Made by a program: the position numbers and the translations under genes. Under the pieces are notes generated by a model that saw nothing but the letters and a program-made list of their open reading frames with translations, had not been told where the DNA came from and did no database searches. Below, one piece after another: positions 21,498 through 32,545 of a DNA stretch of 64,000 nucleotides; position 1 is the first letter of the stretch; each line of letters starts with the position of its first letter. The DNA comes from Macrophomina tecta (lineage: Eukaryota; Ascomycota; Dothideomycetes; Botryosphaeriales; Botryosphaeriaceae), in contig JAKSGN010000038.1 in assembly GCA_024180945.1 (NCBI GenBank), forward strand, positions 682,001-746,000. The letters run 5' to 3'.

Positions 21498-21973
21498 CGT
21501 TCCTAAGGGAGATTCTGCTGCTGTTCGAATGGGGGATTCTGGGTATCTTCTGCGTCGAGGTGAAGGTTTGCGGAGACGATTTGTAGGAGGTCGCGGTGCT
21601 GCTTAGAAATTGAGTCGGCCTTTATTATTTTTCTGTTCCGTCTCCGCGCCTGAGCGCAAAATTGGCTGCAGCGGCGGGGGCGGGGCGATTGCGCTTACGT
21701 CACCGCCGAACCTGCGTCTCATTGCCAGAAATCATTCGCATGCTTTGTCACCATCTTTGATGCTTCTGATGTGGCTAATTTAATGCCATCGGCTGACAGC
21801 AGTGAAGTCTTGCAGGATTCGGGTACTGTCGCAGAGGCAATGGCTACAACACAGCTACTAAAGGGAAAAAAGAGAGAAAACAAAATTCCAACCAGGATCG
21901 TTTACAATTCGAAACGGATTCATTGGTTGCCCATATCTTCGTTCTATCCCCCACCGCCTGACTCTGAATGAGT
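21498..21973. other. Intergenic between Sqt1 and acyl-CoA ligase genes
   Basis: Promoter of the minus-strand Sqt1 gene and the 3' flank of the acyl-CoA ligase gene. No gene or motif is supported. Confidence 0.5.
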
Positions 21974-23790
21974 CTACAGCTTGGCACCCTTTGCCCTTCT
22001 CTTCTCCTTCTCCTGGTCACGCAGCAGCCTTCGGAGGATCTTCCCGCTCGGACTCTTCGGGATAGCGTCGATGAACTCGACTCCGCCTTTCAGCCACTTG
22101 TGACGCGACTTGTGTTCTTCAACATGCTTCTCGATCGCTCGCGCAACCATGCGATCACTCTCTTCCAGACCAACCGTGGGAGACTTGACGACGAAAGCCT
22201 TGGGCACTTCGCCGGCCTTGTCATCAGGGATGGGAATAACAGCGCAGTCGTTGACGTACGGGTGCGTTAACAAGTGCGCTTCCAGCTCGGCTGGCGCGAC
22301 TTGCAGCCCCTTGACCTTGATCAGCTCCTTAATACGGTCGACGATGAAGATGTGCTCGTGGCCCTTCGGCGACACTCTGATGACGGCCTCGTCACCGGTC
22401 CGCATCCAGCCATCCTGGAAAGTCTCTTTGGTGGCATCGGGCTTCTTGTGGTAACCGAGAGTCACGGCAGGAGACTTGACAAGAAGCTCTCCAGGCTGAT
22501 CGTAGCCGGTGATTTCATTGCCCTCGAGCGACACCAACTTGACTTCGATGCCGGGGAGGAGAGAGCCGGACGAGCCGAACCAAACATCGTGACCGATCGT
22601 GGAGCAGACCACCGTGCTAGTTTCGGTGAGACCGTATCCCTGCCGGATGCTCCACTTGGGATACTGCTTTTGAAGCTCTTCGGCCGTCTCCTCTCCAAGA
22701 GGTGCAGCACCACTGAAAATGGCGTCTACGGTGCTGAGGTCATACTGGTCGCAGATCTGCTTTTGCTTGGTCAACTGGATAACGATCGGAGGGACCAGGT
22801 ACAAGCAGTTGATCTTGTAGCGCTGGATGGTTTCCAAGAACGGCTTGAACTCAAACTTTGGTAGAACTACAACCCGGTCGCCACGGTAAGCACTGCAATG
22901 ACAGATGACGACAAGGGAATAAATGTGGCTCATGGGGAGCAAGCCGAGGACGGTCTCGGTGTAGTCACTCTGGGTGCCGGGCGGGATCTTCTGGTCTCTC
23001 GACTGTTTCTCGAAAGTTTTGACCTGGAGGGTGTTGGCGATAACGTTTCTGTGCGAGATCATGACGCCCTTGGGAAGTCCAGAGGTTCCGCTAGAGTAAC
23101 AGAGGAAGGCGGTTCTGCGAGCACCCTCGCCTTCCGCCCAGTCCAGCGGCTCGAGTCTCGGCTCGTTCTCGCCCTCCTTGATTAATTGGTCCACCGTCTT
23201 AAACTCGCTGGGAGCAGCCTTGCCGCCCGTGAGCTCCTTCGGCAAATCTAAGATGTAGATGCGGTTCTTGGGAATGCCGGCCTTTGCGCAGGCCTCGAGG
23301 GCAGTGGGCAGGAGAGGAAGGCAAGTGAACAGGCATTTTGCACCAGAGTCCTTCAGCTGGTATTCGACCTCGGGCGCAGAGTATGCGGCATTGGCAGGAG
23401 TCTGAAGACCGCCGATACGATGGGTGGCCCATGCCAGAGTCAGGGTGTCAATCTGGGTAAAGTTTAGCTCTGGTTGCACCGGAGTCGGTCACGGAGGCTT
23501 TTCTGACATACCGTGTTGAGGCTGAAGACACCAATGGCCTTGTCCCATTCAGTGCCGTGGTTTGGCTTCCATCCAAGCTCTTTGGAGAGACCGCGAGCAA
23601 GCGCTTCGACGCGGTCCTTGACGGTGAGGGTGTCGTATTCCTTTCCGCTAACGCCACAAGTAAAGGGCGGGAAAGAATAGCCCAGGGGGTAGCGACCATA
23701 GTTCTCGTCAAAGAGAAAGTCGTAAACGGAGATGGAGTCGGGTGGAGGAAATGGAAGCTGCGGCACCCATGACGGCGGATGGAAGGGCAT
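21974..23790 (-). CDS. 4-coumarate-CoA ligase-like acyl-CoA synthetase, predicted peroxisomal
   Basis: Exons 23790-23512 and 23452-21974 encode 585 residues. ANL superfamily motifs are intact: the P-loop YSSGTSGLPKG (~residue 211), YGLTETS, TGD, DRIKELIKVKGLQV, and the C-terminal catalytic lysine in PSGKILRR. The protein ends in AKL, a PTS1-type peroxisomal import tripeptide. Such enzymes activate fatty or aromatic acids with ATP and CoA; fungal peroxisomal members feed beta-oxidation or metabolite side chains. The acid used cannot be told. The same frame is open upstream to 24009, but MPFHPPSW matches where family members usually begin. It lies ~9 kb from the glycolipid-like locus, with unrelated genes between. 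Confidence 0.9.
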
Positions 23791-24608
23791 GATGAAGGCG
23801 CGGGCAACGAAATCTAGAAGAGAGAGAAGGCAATTGCACAGAAAGAGAGCGGAAACTGGAGGGATGCAAGCGAGGCGGGCAGCAATTAGGCTGTAGGACG
23901 GCTGGACGAGGGAGGAGAGGAGCAGGTCAGATTCCAGGATTGGGAGGCGAAGGCACTTACCGGGAATGGGGATGGGCGGGCGCCAAGAGTGTGGGGAACG
24001 ATGAAGCATATAACCCCGCTAGTCGATATTGGGGCAAAGCCGAGGCCGGAAGACCTCGGTTAAGGCTGAGCGACGTTGGGGATGACGACAGACCGGCAGG
24101 GTTCTCGGCCTCCCAACGCACCTCACCTCGCCCAGCCCTCCACTGCCCGCCTGCTTCCGGTCCGCGCTACCGTTCCCATCCGTGCCCGCCCCGAGATTCC
24201 TTGTGCGCTCTCGCACAGCCGCGTCCAGGGCCCGTAAGACACCAGGCCTAACCAGTCTGTGAGCTCAACTGACGCGTCTGAGCTGTGGGCACGTGTGGCC
24301 GGGACGAGCCTGTGGGCCTTGCGGAGGTGACCTGAGCAGCCTCGCCTGCGTTCCCATTAATCGCGCCTTTAAACACATTGACCTGTGCTCCTCAACAGCT
24401 TGCTATTGTACACAATCACAATTGTTTCCACCCTAAATCGTGAACAAAATTCAACTCCCAACCACCTCTCTGCACCTTCTTCTACCACATCCAATTCTCA
24501 CTTCATAGCCCATCCGACAGCGCAGAGCCCATCTTACCGCACTTCCGCCCTCACCGGAACAGCAGCCAAAACGGGTCGTTGAGAGAGCTGGAGGGCTTGT
24601 ACGCAGGA
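23791..24608. other. Divergent intergenic region
   Basis: Shared 5' region of the acyl-CoA ligase (minus) and the AlkB-like gene (plus). No gene is supported. Confidence 0.5.
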
Positions 24609-27329
24609 ATGGATGATGGCACGCAGCTACCCCGTGGCAGCAGACCGGAGGATGTTGTTGCCCATCCGGACCAACGATTGCCTTCCTCCAATCCTTCGGC
24701 TTCGCCTCGAAGCTCGATCATGCCTACCCCACCCTCTTTATCCTCGACAAGGATCAACTCTTCACTTGATGAAAGCGACAGCGAGCTCTCTTCCGTCCCT
24801 GGTGATCTCAGCGACAACTCCAGCGACTTTGAGCCGGAGCCGGCGCGAAAGAACAAAAAGACCGAGTCCTCCACCCCGGCCCGCCGCAGTCAGAGAGCCC
24901 GCAAACCATTGACGAAGACGTTAGACGCACTGAGCTCGGGAGACAAAGTGACGAACCCAAACGACGTTACGTTGAAATTCAGCCCAGACAAGCTCGACGA
25001 GCTGAAGCGGATTCTTCAGCACAACCCACACGGCTCCTTGCCCTCACCCCCGGAAACTCCTAAAAATGCGAGGAAAAGGGGAAGGGTAACTGGTTTTCTG
25101 GATGGAATCGCTGTGTCGCATAAGGCCCCCGCCTCATCCGGGAAGCGCAAGCGAGGAATAGGCGAGAAGTCTAATACTTCATCCCCGGCGCCTGCCTCTG
25201 TAGAAGCAACCCGTGAAGCGACAGCTTTTGTAGACGGCCCCACGCGCTCGGAACCGCTCCATACTTCTTCCACTCCTGACCCGATTTCTGACCACTTGAT
25301 CCCTCTCATAGAGGTATCGAAACAACTCGTAGCTCTCAGCAGCTGCGCCATCGAGAGCAAGCCAGCTCCGGTTGGGAAACCAGACGTCTGGGCGGATGGC
25401 CGCCAAGCCTTGTGCGAATCTCTTCCCTACTACCGCTCGTACCAGAGCGCCGGATATTGTACCGCCGGCTTTGCCAGGTCGTTCATGTTTGACCAAGAAG
25501 GAAGCCCAAGGGACTACATTGACTCTGAGGTCGTGATTGCCCGATCTGGTGGTGGGTTGTCGAGAGATAAGATCACTGGGAAGATGGCACGTCAGGCTGA
25601 TCAGACAGAGGGAAGTCAAGTCAAAAGCGTGAGGAATAGCATGGAACAATTTCATCCAGTCGCTATCCTATGTGGCAATCGAAATTTGCAGAGCCCTTCA
25701 CGGATGCCGCACGTCTACAACGTCCTTGACTGGTTCAAGCCTACCCAAATCTGGTTTGAGAAAGTCAACGGTATGATCAACATACGCTACCGTTTCGAGA
25801 AGCTGTGCAAGGACAAACCAAGTTGGTGGGCTTCGTCACGTGGGCCGGAGCCAACAGGCATTGGGGATCAGCTGCCGCCGAATATCCAAACTTGCTCACA
25901 TTGTCAACAGACTAGCCAACAGGTCTACCTTCAGGGCTGGATGTGTCTGCGGCCTGAATGCCCTCAGTTCTGGAAACTGAATTCCGGAAATGAGCCCCAG
26001 GAAGCCGGCCTTCTTTATGACCCGCGCTTCTTGAAGCAACACACGCCTTGGCCTCACTCCAGCGCACCGCAGCCACTCAGGCCAGAACATTTCTGTCTTG
26101 GTCCGACTCCTATGTTGGGAGAAGATGTGTCATGGGCAGCGGCCAAAGGCCTGGTCTGTCCCAAGTGTGGTCGTTGCAACTCCAGAGAGGCCTGGGAAGG
26201 TTGGGAATGTGGAAGTGCGACCTGCGACTTCAGCTACAGTCTGCCTCACGCCAATGTCCCGCCTCAGGCGCTGCACGACATGTACAACCCTGTTGCATCT
26301 GGGTACGCAACATCGAGAGATTTATTCTCTCCGATTCTTCCTCTGCAGGTGCAATTTGCGCATAATTACCGTATCAATTACTTTACCATTCCAGGCATTG
26401 AAGGTTTTGTTGCCCACTTTATCGCGAACAAGACTATCAACGCAGAGCCTGGTGGTCCAGATGACATGTGGACGGAGATGCAAACCGCAGATCTCGGACT
26501 CCGCCGCAGGCCTCTGGGATGTAGCGCTCTTCAAGGGCCAATGCTCACCCAGCATTTCTGTGTTAACTATGGCATGCCCTACAAGTTCATTGCGGCAACT
26601 GCAAGTCGAGACTTCACAGACGCCGCTCAAGCGATCAACACCACCCGCTCCCGCCTTAATTGGGCTGCCCGCCACTGTGTTGGGCCGGAGAGGCACAAGC
26701 CGGAAATCGAGTTCAATGAACTGCTTGTGCTTGGCTACTTCGAGCGCCAGAAGATCGACTACCATGACGACGGCGAGTACGGCCTTGGCCCGACCATCGC
26801 CACGCTGTCGCTTGGTGCTCCCGCGTCAATGAAGATCAGGCTGAAGGCGAAGCACCATAACGGCGTGTCCAAGGGCGGTGCGTATGTCAACAGACCTCCG
26901 GTTCCTGGATGCTTCAAGTATGAGGTGCGAAAGACTGCACATGATGAGCTGGAACGTCTGAAACTAGAGGATGATGAAGCTTACAGGGCACGCTTGAAGT
27001 CTTTGCCAAGCGAGCTGGGGTTGCAGACGAAGGGCAACGCGAAGGATGTGCTGAACATGCACCTCGGCCATGGCGATATCGTGGTGATGCACGGCGCAAA
27101 GATTCAGGAGTATTACGAGGTAAGCAATGCTCCACGGCGCAGGCTGATGAACGGTAGTTAACCTATGAAATAACAGCATGCGGTCGATCCAGTAGGCAAG
27201 CTGCGATTTGCGCTGACATGCAGATACATTGACCCGGAATCCCTCAAGCCGGAAGACAGGCCGGTGTACGAGGTCAAGCCAGACACTGGGGAGTACGATG
27301 GCTCTAGGCTTCCTGCTGTGGCAGGTTAA
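24609..27329 (+). CDS. Large AlkB-like 2-oxoglutarate/Fe(II) dioxygenase with N-terminal SRA-like region and Cys clusters
   Basis: Exons 24609-27119 and 27177-27329 encode 887 residues. The C-terminal third is an AlkB fold: His719-x-Asp721 (YHDDGEYGLG), MKIRLK, GHGDIVVMHG, distal His838 (first codon after the intron), then Arg847 and Arg853 in LRFALTCR, matching the AlkB RxxxxxR pair. So Fe(II) and 2-oxoglutarate binding look intact. Residues ~1-240 are Ser/Pro-rich and basic (nuclear-type). Residues ~258-400 (DVWADGRQALCESLPYY ... HVYNVLDWF) resemble an SRA/YDG base-reader fold (weak similarity, my inference). Two Cys clusters follow (CSHCQQ near 429; CPKCGRC near 518). It likely oxidatively demethylates nucleic acid. 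The first in-frame ATG was used; an upstream exon is possible. Confidence 0.82.
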
Positions 27330-27998
27330 CCTGTGTTTATCAGGAGCAATGAGTATTGGCGAAGAGAAGACTGTGTTGGCGAGCGTATAAGCCAGACTGT
27401 TCAAAAGTTGCGATACAGTTGAGTGTGGAAGTTGTAATCGTATCCTTCGCCATGCTGGCTGTGCTCTACATTCCCGTTCTGGCCGTTTCCTAATCTTGTA
27501 TGACGTCATGCAAAAATCTCGAAATATTGGGCTGTATGCATATTATTTCCACTACACTCCAGCCTCTTAGCCCTCTCGGGCAGCGTTACCTGGTGCGGGG
27601 GTATGTGTAAGTTTCAGTGGAAACAGATGAGGGGGAAAGGCCATCATATGCGAGAATGAGGCTTTGGACGTCGGTCTTCAGCGCATTGCAATACTTGGCG
27701 CTGCCGTGTCCATCGACTGTGTATGTGTCGACCAGGGACGGGAAATGAACGTCATCCATGTTCCCAGACCTATGCGCCCACCAAATCCTTCAGCTACTTA
27801 TAGCTATCCCGGGCTGTCTCCAATCCTGAACCTCTTTCCCGTTAGAGCCATGGTGCAGGAACCGCGGCGGCTACCCTCGGCTCAAGATCCTTGCGGGGGA
27901 TCGGCTGGGGAAGCCAAACACACATCCCTCTCTCCCCCGTCCTCTCCGCAATTCTTTCCAGGAACACAGCAATTCTTTCCTCTCTTCAAACCTGCACA
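27330..27998. other. Intergenic, AlkB-like gene to IVD gene
   Basis: Contains the AlkB-like 3' UTR and the IVD promoter, with a C/T-rich tract just before the IVD start. No gene is supported. Confidence 0.5.
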
Positions 27999-29096
27999 AT
28001 GACCTCGATGCTGAACCCCAGGCTTCTCCTCTCCAACAGCGCCCGCCGCGTCTCCCGCCCGCGGATACCGCCGTCATCGTCGTCGCGCGTCTCTTTCCCG
28101 CTACTCCGGCAGCAGCAGCAGCAGCGCGCATGCCTGTCCACGGCAAAGCACCCGACCGGCTTCGCGCCACCGGCTCAGGAAGACTTGGAGGAGCTGAGGG
28201 GAACCGTGCAGGAGTTCACACGTACGCGCGCCTCCCCACCATCGCCGGTCTGTGGAGCTAACAAGATGACGAACAGGGCGAGAAATTCCAGAAGAGGTCG
28301 CCGCGCGAACGGATCAGGAGAACGCGTTCCCAAACGAGATGTGGCGGAAGTTGGGGGAGGCTGGGTTCTTGGGCATAACGGCGGATGAAGCTTATGGAGG
28401 CTTGGGAATGGGGTATCAGGCGCATTGCGTGGTCATGGAGGAGTTGAGCAGAGCGAGTGGTGAGTGATGCGGCTGCTGCCGGGGAGCGATGAGGCGTATT
28501 ATTGCTGTGCCCATGGCCAATTTCAGTCCGAAGGAGATTGCTAATGCGGAGCGACAGGAAGCATCGGCCTATCTTACGCGGCGCACTCGCAGCTCTGCGT
28601 CAACCAGCTCATGCTCAACGGCTCGGACGCGCAGAAGCAGAAGTACTTGCCGGGCCTGATATCAGGCGAGAAGATCGGGGCGCTGGCCATGAGCGAGCAC
28701 TCGGCTGGCAGCGACGTTGTGAGCATGAAGACCACGGCCAAGAAGGTCGATGGCGGCTACCTGCTCAATGGCACCAAGATGTGGATCACCAACGGGCCCG
28801 ACGCCGACTACATCGTCGTCTACGCCAAGACGAAGCCGGACGCCGCCTCCAAGGGCATCACCGCCTTCATCGTCGAGACGAGCGCAAAGGGCTTCTCGTG
28901 CGCGCGCAAGCTGGACAAGCTCGGCATGCGTGGCTCCAACACAGGCGAGCTGGCTTTCGAGGACGTCTTTGTGCCCGACGAAAACGTGCTCGGCCAGCTG
29001 GACAAGGGTGTGCGCGTGCTTATGGAAGGTCTCGACCTCGAGCGTCTCGTCCTCAGCGCTGGTCCACTTGGGTAAGTTCCAATGCTATTCCCAGTT

Positions 29097-29133
<37 letters not shown>

Positions 29134-29602
29134 CACCCTTCCTCCGAGACTGACCACCACCACCACCACCACCAACAGCATCATGCAATCTGTTCTCGAC
29201 ACCGTCCTCCCCTACACGCACCAGCGCGTCCAGTTCAACCAACCCATCGCCCACAACCAGCTCATCCAAGGCAAGCTGGCCGACATGTACACCAAGCTGC
29301 AGGCCTCGCGCGCCTACACGTACGGCGTCGCCCGCCAGGTCGACGAGCGCCACGCCGACATTGCAAACGGCGCCTGGGTCATCCCGACCCAGGACTGCGC
29401 CGGCGCCATCCTGTACGCCGCAGAGCGCGCGAGCGAGTGCGCCGCTGACGGCATACAGTTGATGGGCGGCATGGGCTACATGAATGAAGTGCCCGCGGGC
29501 AGATACCTAAGGGATGCGAAGCTGTATGAGATTGGCGCTGGGACGAGCGAGGTCAGAAGGATGGTGATCGGCCGGGTGTTTAACCGGCTCTATAAGCAGT
29601 AG
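27999..29602 (+). CDS. IVD: Isovaleryl-CoA dehydrogenase, mitochondrial
   Basis: Exons 27999-28221, 28277-28459, 28558-29071 and 29179-29602 encode 447 residues. An Arg/Ser-rich N-terminus (residues ~1-45) is a mitochondrial presequence. Acyl-CoA dehydrogenase motifs follow: [20 protein letters not shown], the catalytic Glu297 within GLDLERLVL (the position used by isovaleryl-CoA dehydrogenases rather than the usual C-terminal Glu), QLMGGMGY and GAGTSEVRR. It oxidises isovaleryl-CoA to 3-methylcrotonyl-CoA in leucine breakdown, passing electrons to ETF through FAD. Intron 3 carries a (CA)n microsatellite and a CAC-repeat. Confidence 0.95.
29098..29129. repeat. (CA)n microsatellite in IVD intron 3
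   Basis: About 15-16 CA units, followed by a (CAC)n stretch near 29155-29174. Likely length-polymorphic. Confidence 0.9.
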
Positions 29603-29929
29603 GCCGAAATGTATTACGAGACTATGTAAATATCAGCATTCAACCGCAAAAGCCTTGGCTGATTCAGCTTACCGGCTTCAACTGGAAAGGCTTGACACGG
29701 ACGTGGGGGAGCAACACCTAAGCCAGAAGCACACAAGGGCTGCAAGAAAATCCTATGCAATTTCTTGAGAGAGTTTAGAATCGGAGATCAGTCCATGGGC
29801 TCCTTTATTCACTGATAATACTATATGACCGAACGCCTATCAATGCTGCGTCCCAAAGTCCATTCCCAAACGCCATCGCCCCAACAATGCAGCCGCCAAC
29901 ACGTTGAAGCAAGACAATCGCTTCGTCGC
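29603..29929. other. Short convergent intergenic region
   Basis: 3' ends of IVD and haspin meet here. Nothing else seen. Confidence 0.5.
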
Positions 29930-32110
29930 CTAATCATGCACCTTCATATCCTTCACCATGTCCAAAAGACTCCCTTCTTCCTCATGCACCGGCGCGGCAA
30001 TAACATCCTCCTCGTCCAACCACGCCTCGTCCAACGCCAGCGCAACCAAATCCTTCGCGGAGAACAAGCCGCTGTTCAGCCAGTCCTCCGGGTCGAGCAG
30101 AGCCTGGACCATCTTCAAGGTCTTCTCCAGCTTCCTGCGCTTGTCCGCAACCAGTCGTTCGAGCGCGCGCTGCTCGCTCTCGTCCTCGCCGGCGTCCACG
30201 GCCGACCCGAGCTTCCTCCTGCCCCTCGTATCCCGGTCTTCCTTCGCCGTCTTCTTCCCGCCCTTTTCCTTCGTCGGCGTGATCTGCTTCATCATCTGAT
30301 GCAAGATGAAGTGCAGCCAGACCAGGTTCGTCTGCGGGTGGAAGCCCATCCACGACCTGCCGTTTTCCTCGGCCTCCTCCCAATACTCGTCCAAGTCGGC
30401 GAGCGGGTCGCCCAGATACATGGCGGAGCGCATGAAGCGGTAGATTTCGTACTGGTATTCCTCTTCGGCGTCGGCCTCGAAGATGGCGGGCTCTTCTTCG
30501 AGGTCGAGGTACGCGATTTCCGACTCGTCCGGGTCGGGGGAGGCGGAGGGGTGCGTCATCTGGGCGCGGGAGAGGGTGTAGTCGATGATTGTACTCTCAA
30601 GGCCGGTGAAGCCAAGGTTGCGGGCGACGTCGGCAACGCACGTCGGGGCTGAGATGGGCCGGTTGGCGTCCGCGGGGCGGATGCAGATATTGCCCATGTG
30701 GAGGTCGCGGTGCTCGAACCTGGCCTCCTCCTCGCCCTTGGCCAGAGCCAGAGCGACGCTCCAGAAGACGTCCCAGACGCCGAACACGCCGCCGACGTCG
30801 TTCATGCTGAGGTTCTCCAAGTCCGTGCCGGCGTCCTGCATCTCGATGACCGCCCACAGCTGGTCGTCATCGTAGCTGCCCTTGCGCGCCGGATCCGGGA
30901 AAATGCTCATCTTGTCCTGCTCTCTGCCCTCGTTCCACTCGCTCCACGCCCGGGCAAAGCTCTGCGACGGCCTCCCCTGCAACACCCTCACGTCCCTGAA
31001 GTTCGTGAACCCGGGCACGTGCGCCATCCTCTTCAGCAAGCGAATCTCGCTCGCGACGCCCTCCACCGAGCTCATCCCCTCGATCTTCTCCTCCAGCGCG
31101 TGCTGCTTCTTCGACTTCTTCTTCTTCTTCTTGCTGGTGTCGGGCCTGTTCTCGGGCGGCGGCTTGAGCGCGATGATCTTGAGGACCGACTCGTCCGAGG
31201 CGCTGAGCTCCGGGTGCGCGGCCTTGAGCGAGAGGCGGTACACCTCGCCGTACGACGCCTCTGCGATTTTGCGGATGTGGAAATACGGCTCTAGCGACGC
31301 GGCCCAGAGGCTGAAGGATGTAGGGCGCTTGCGGCCCTTCTTATCGGCACAGAGGCGAAGGAGCGGTTTAGTGTAGGCCACAAGCGGGTCGGGGGTGGGC
31401 TTGGGAGTAATGATGACGCAGGGAGATTTGCAGCGACGGTGGCATGAGGGCTCTGCGGCGGCGGCGGCGGTGGTGGTGGTGGTGGTGGTGGGCATGGGAA
31501 CGGCGGAGGCGCGCTCCGGAGTTGACATTGCGCGCGATCGTCTGTGATTGGCTGGGTTGAAGGTTGCTTTGGTTTCTTCCATGGCGCTCTTGTTGACGGT
31601 ACTTTGATTGATTGCATTTTCGTCAATGGCGTCTTCGTCAAGGCATATTGTGGGGATGTTGCGCTTCCCTCGCCGGCGGCGGCGTTCGCTTTGAGGGGTC
31701 TCATCTGGCTGACTGGACTTTGGCCTGGCGAGAAGATTTTTCATCCTCTGGGGAGTCTTTGGCACGCCTGTCGTATCGTCCCTTGGGACAGCGGCCGGTT
31801 TCACTGCCTCAACCACGGTGCTCTTCTTCTTGTCGCTCTCCGACGTTTGTGCCGGGGATGCGACATTGCCATCAATTGGCTGTAGCGCCCTTTCGCGCTT
31901 ATCCTTCTTTTTCTTTTCCCTTTGCTGGACCTTCTCCTTTTCCCTCACGTCCAGGCCCTCAAGGGTGCTTGCGAGGTCGTCGACGGTCGACGCGGGGGCG
32001 GGTTTCGGATCGGGCGAGGCTGCGTCCGGGCTGGACCAGAAGCCGGTGGAGGCAGCGAATGAGGAGGTGGCCTTTGGCTTCTTGCCGTAGGTCGTCTTCA
32101 CTCGGGCCAT
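29930..32110 (-). CDS. Haspin-like serine/threonine kinase
   Basis: One exon, 726 residues starting at MARVKTTYGKK; the frame stays open to 32254, but this start looks like a conserved N-terminus. Residues ~1-260 are disordered and basic. The kinase domain begins near residue 274 (HIRKIAEASYGEVYRL), with the ATP lysine in SVLKIIAL. Catalytic EHRDLHMGNI lies near 466, and the DFG position is replaced by IIDYTLSRA, the hallmark of haspin. Haspin phosphorylates histone H3 Thr3 in mitosis to recruit the chromosomal passenger complex. A Lys-rich insertion (SKKKKKKSKKQ) lies within the N-lobe. The C-terminus is longer than in yeast Alk1/Alk2. Confidence 0.88.
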   Translation of the reverse strand: MARVKTTYGKKPKATSSFAASTGFWSSPDAASPDPKPAPASTVDDLASTLEGLDVREKEKVQQREKKKKDKRERALQPIDGNVASPAQTSESDKKKSTVVEAVKPAAVPRDDTTGVPKTPQRMKNLLARPKSSQPDETPQSERRRRRGKRNIPTICLDEDAIDENAINQSTVNKSAMEETKATFNPANHRRSRAMSTPERASAVPMPTTTTTTTAAAAAEPSCHRRCKSPCVIITPKPTPDPLVAYTKPLLRLCADKKGRKRPTSFSLWAASLEPYFHIRKIAEASYGEVYRLSLKAAHPELSASDESVLKIIALKPPPENRPDTSKKKKKKSKKQHALEEKIEGMSSVEGVASEIRLLKRMAHVPGFTNFRDVRVLQGRPSQSFARAWSEWNEGREQDKMSIFPDPARKGSYDDDQLWAVIEMQDAGTDLENLSMNDVGGVFGVWDVFWSVALALAKGEEEARFEHRDLHMGNICIRPADANRPISAPTCVADVARNLGFTGLESTIIDYTLSRAQMTHPSASPDPDESEIAYLDLEEEPAIFEADAEEEYQYEIYRFMRSAMYLGDPLADLDEYWEEAEENGRSWMGFHPQTNLVWLHFILHQMMKQITPTKEKGGKKTAKEDRDTRGRRKLGSAVDAGEDESEQRALERLVADKRRKLEKTLKMVQALLDPEDWLNSGLFSAKDLVALALDEAWLDEEDVIAAPVHEEEGSLLDMVKDMKVHD

Positions 32111-32545
32111 GGCGGTGCGTTTGCCGGAGCCAGCGAAGGGTGTCGCAATAGTGGTTCGTGGTCTGGGGCGAAAGTGAGCTCCGTCGTGTGCGTCTTCGTC
32201 GTCGCCCCGGCGACTATCGATAAGGACGCCACTGGCTCTCTCCACCAACGTCACTCATCCGGCCTCCGCATTCCATCTCTCTCTCAAACGTGCGTTCATC
32301 TTGAAGACTTCCTTCAAAATGTTATAAGCCACTGAGAGGGCTCTGAATCACAAACCGTAAGTACCGGGGCATACACGCGGGATCATAACGTTACCACGAC
32401 ATTTTCCCCAAACTTCTACCTTATTTGATTCTGTCTATGGTGGATCTGGCGCTAGCTAGAATATAGGTGATTTCGAAATGGATCATTTTCCGCCCGAAAA
32501 GCCATATTTGATGCCAAATCCTCCATTTCCCCCTGGGAGCTGCTC
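32111..32545. other. Intergenic, haspin promoter side
   Basis: No gene supported. The haspin frame remains open in its first ~145 bases. Confidence 0.5.
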
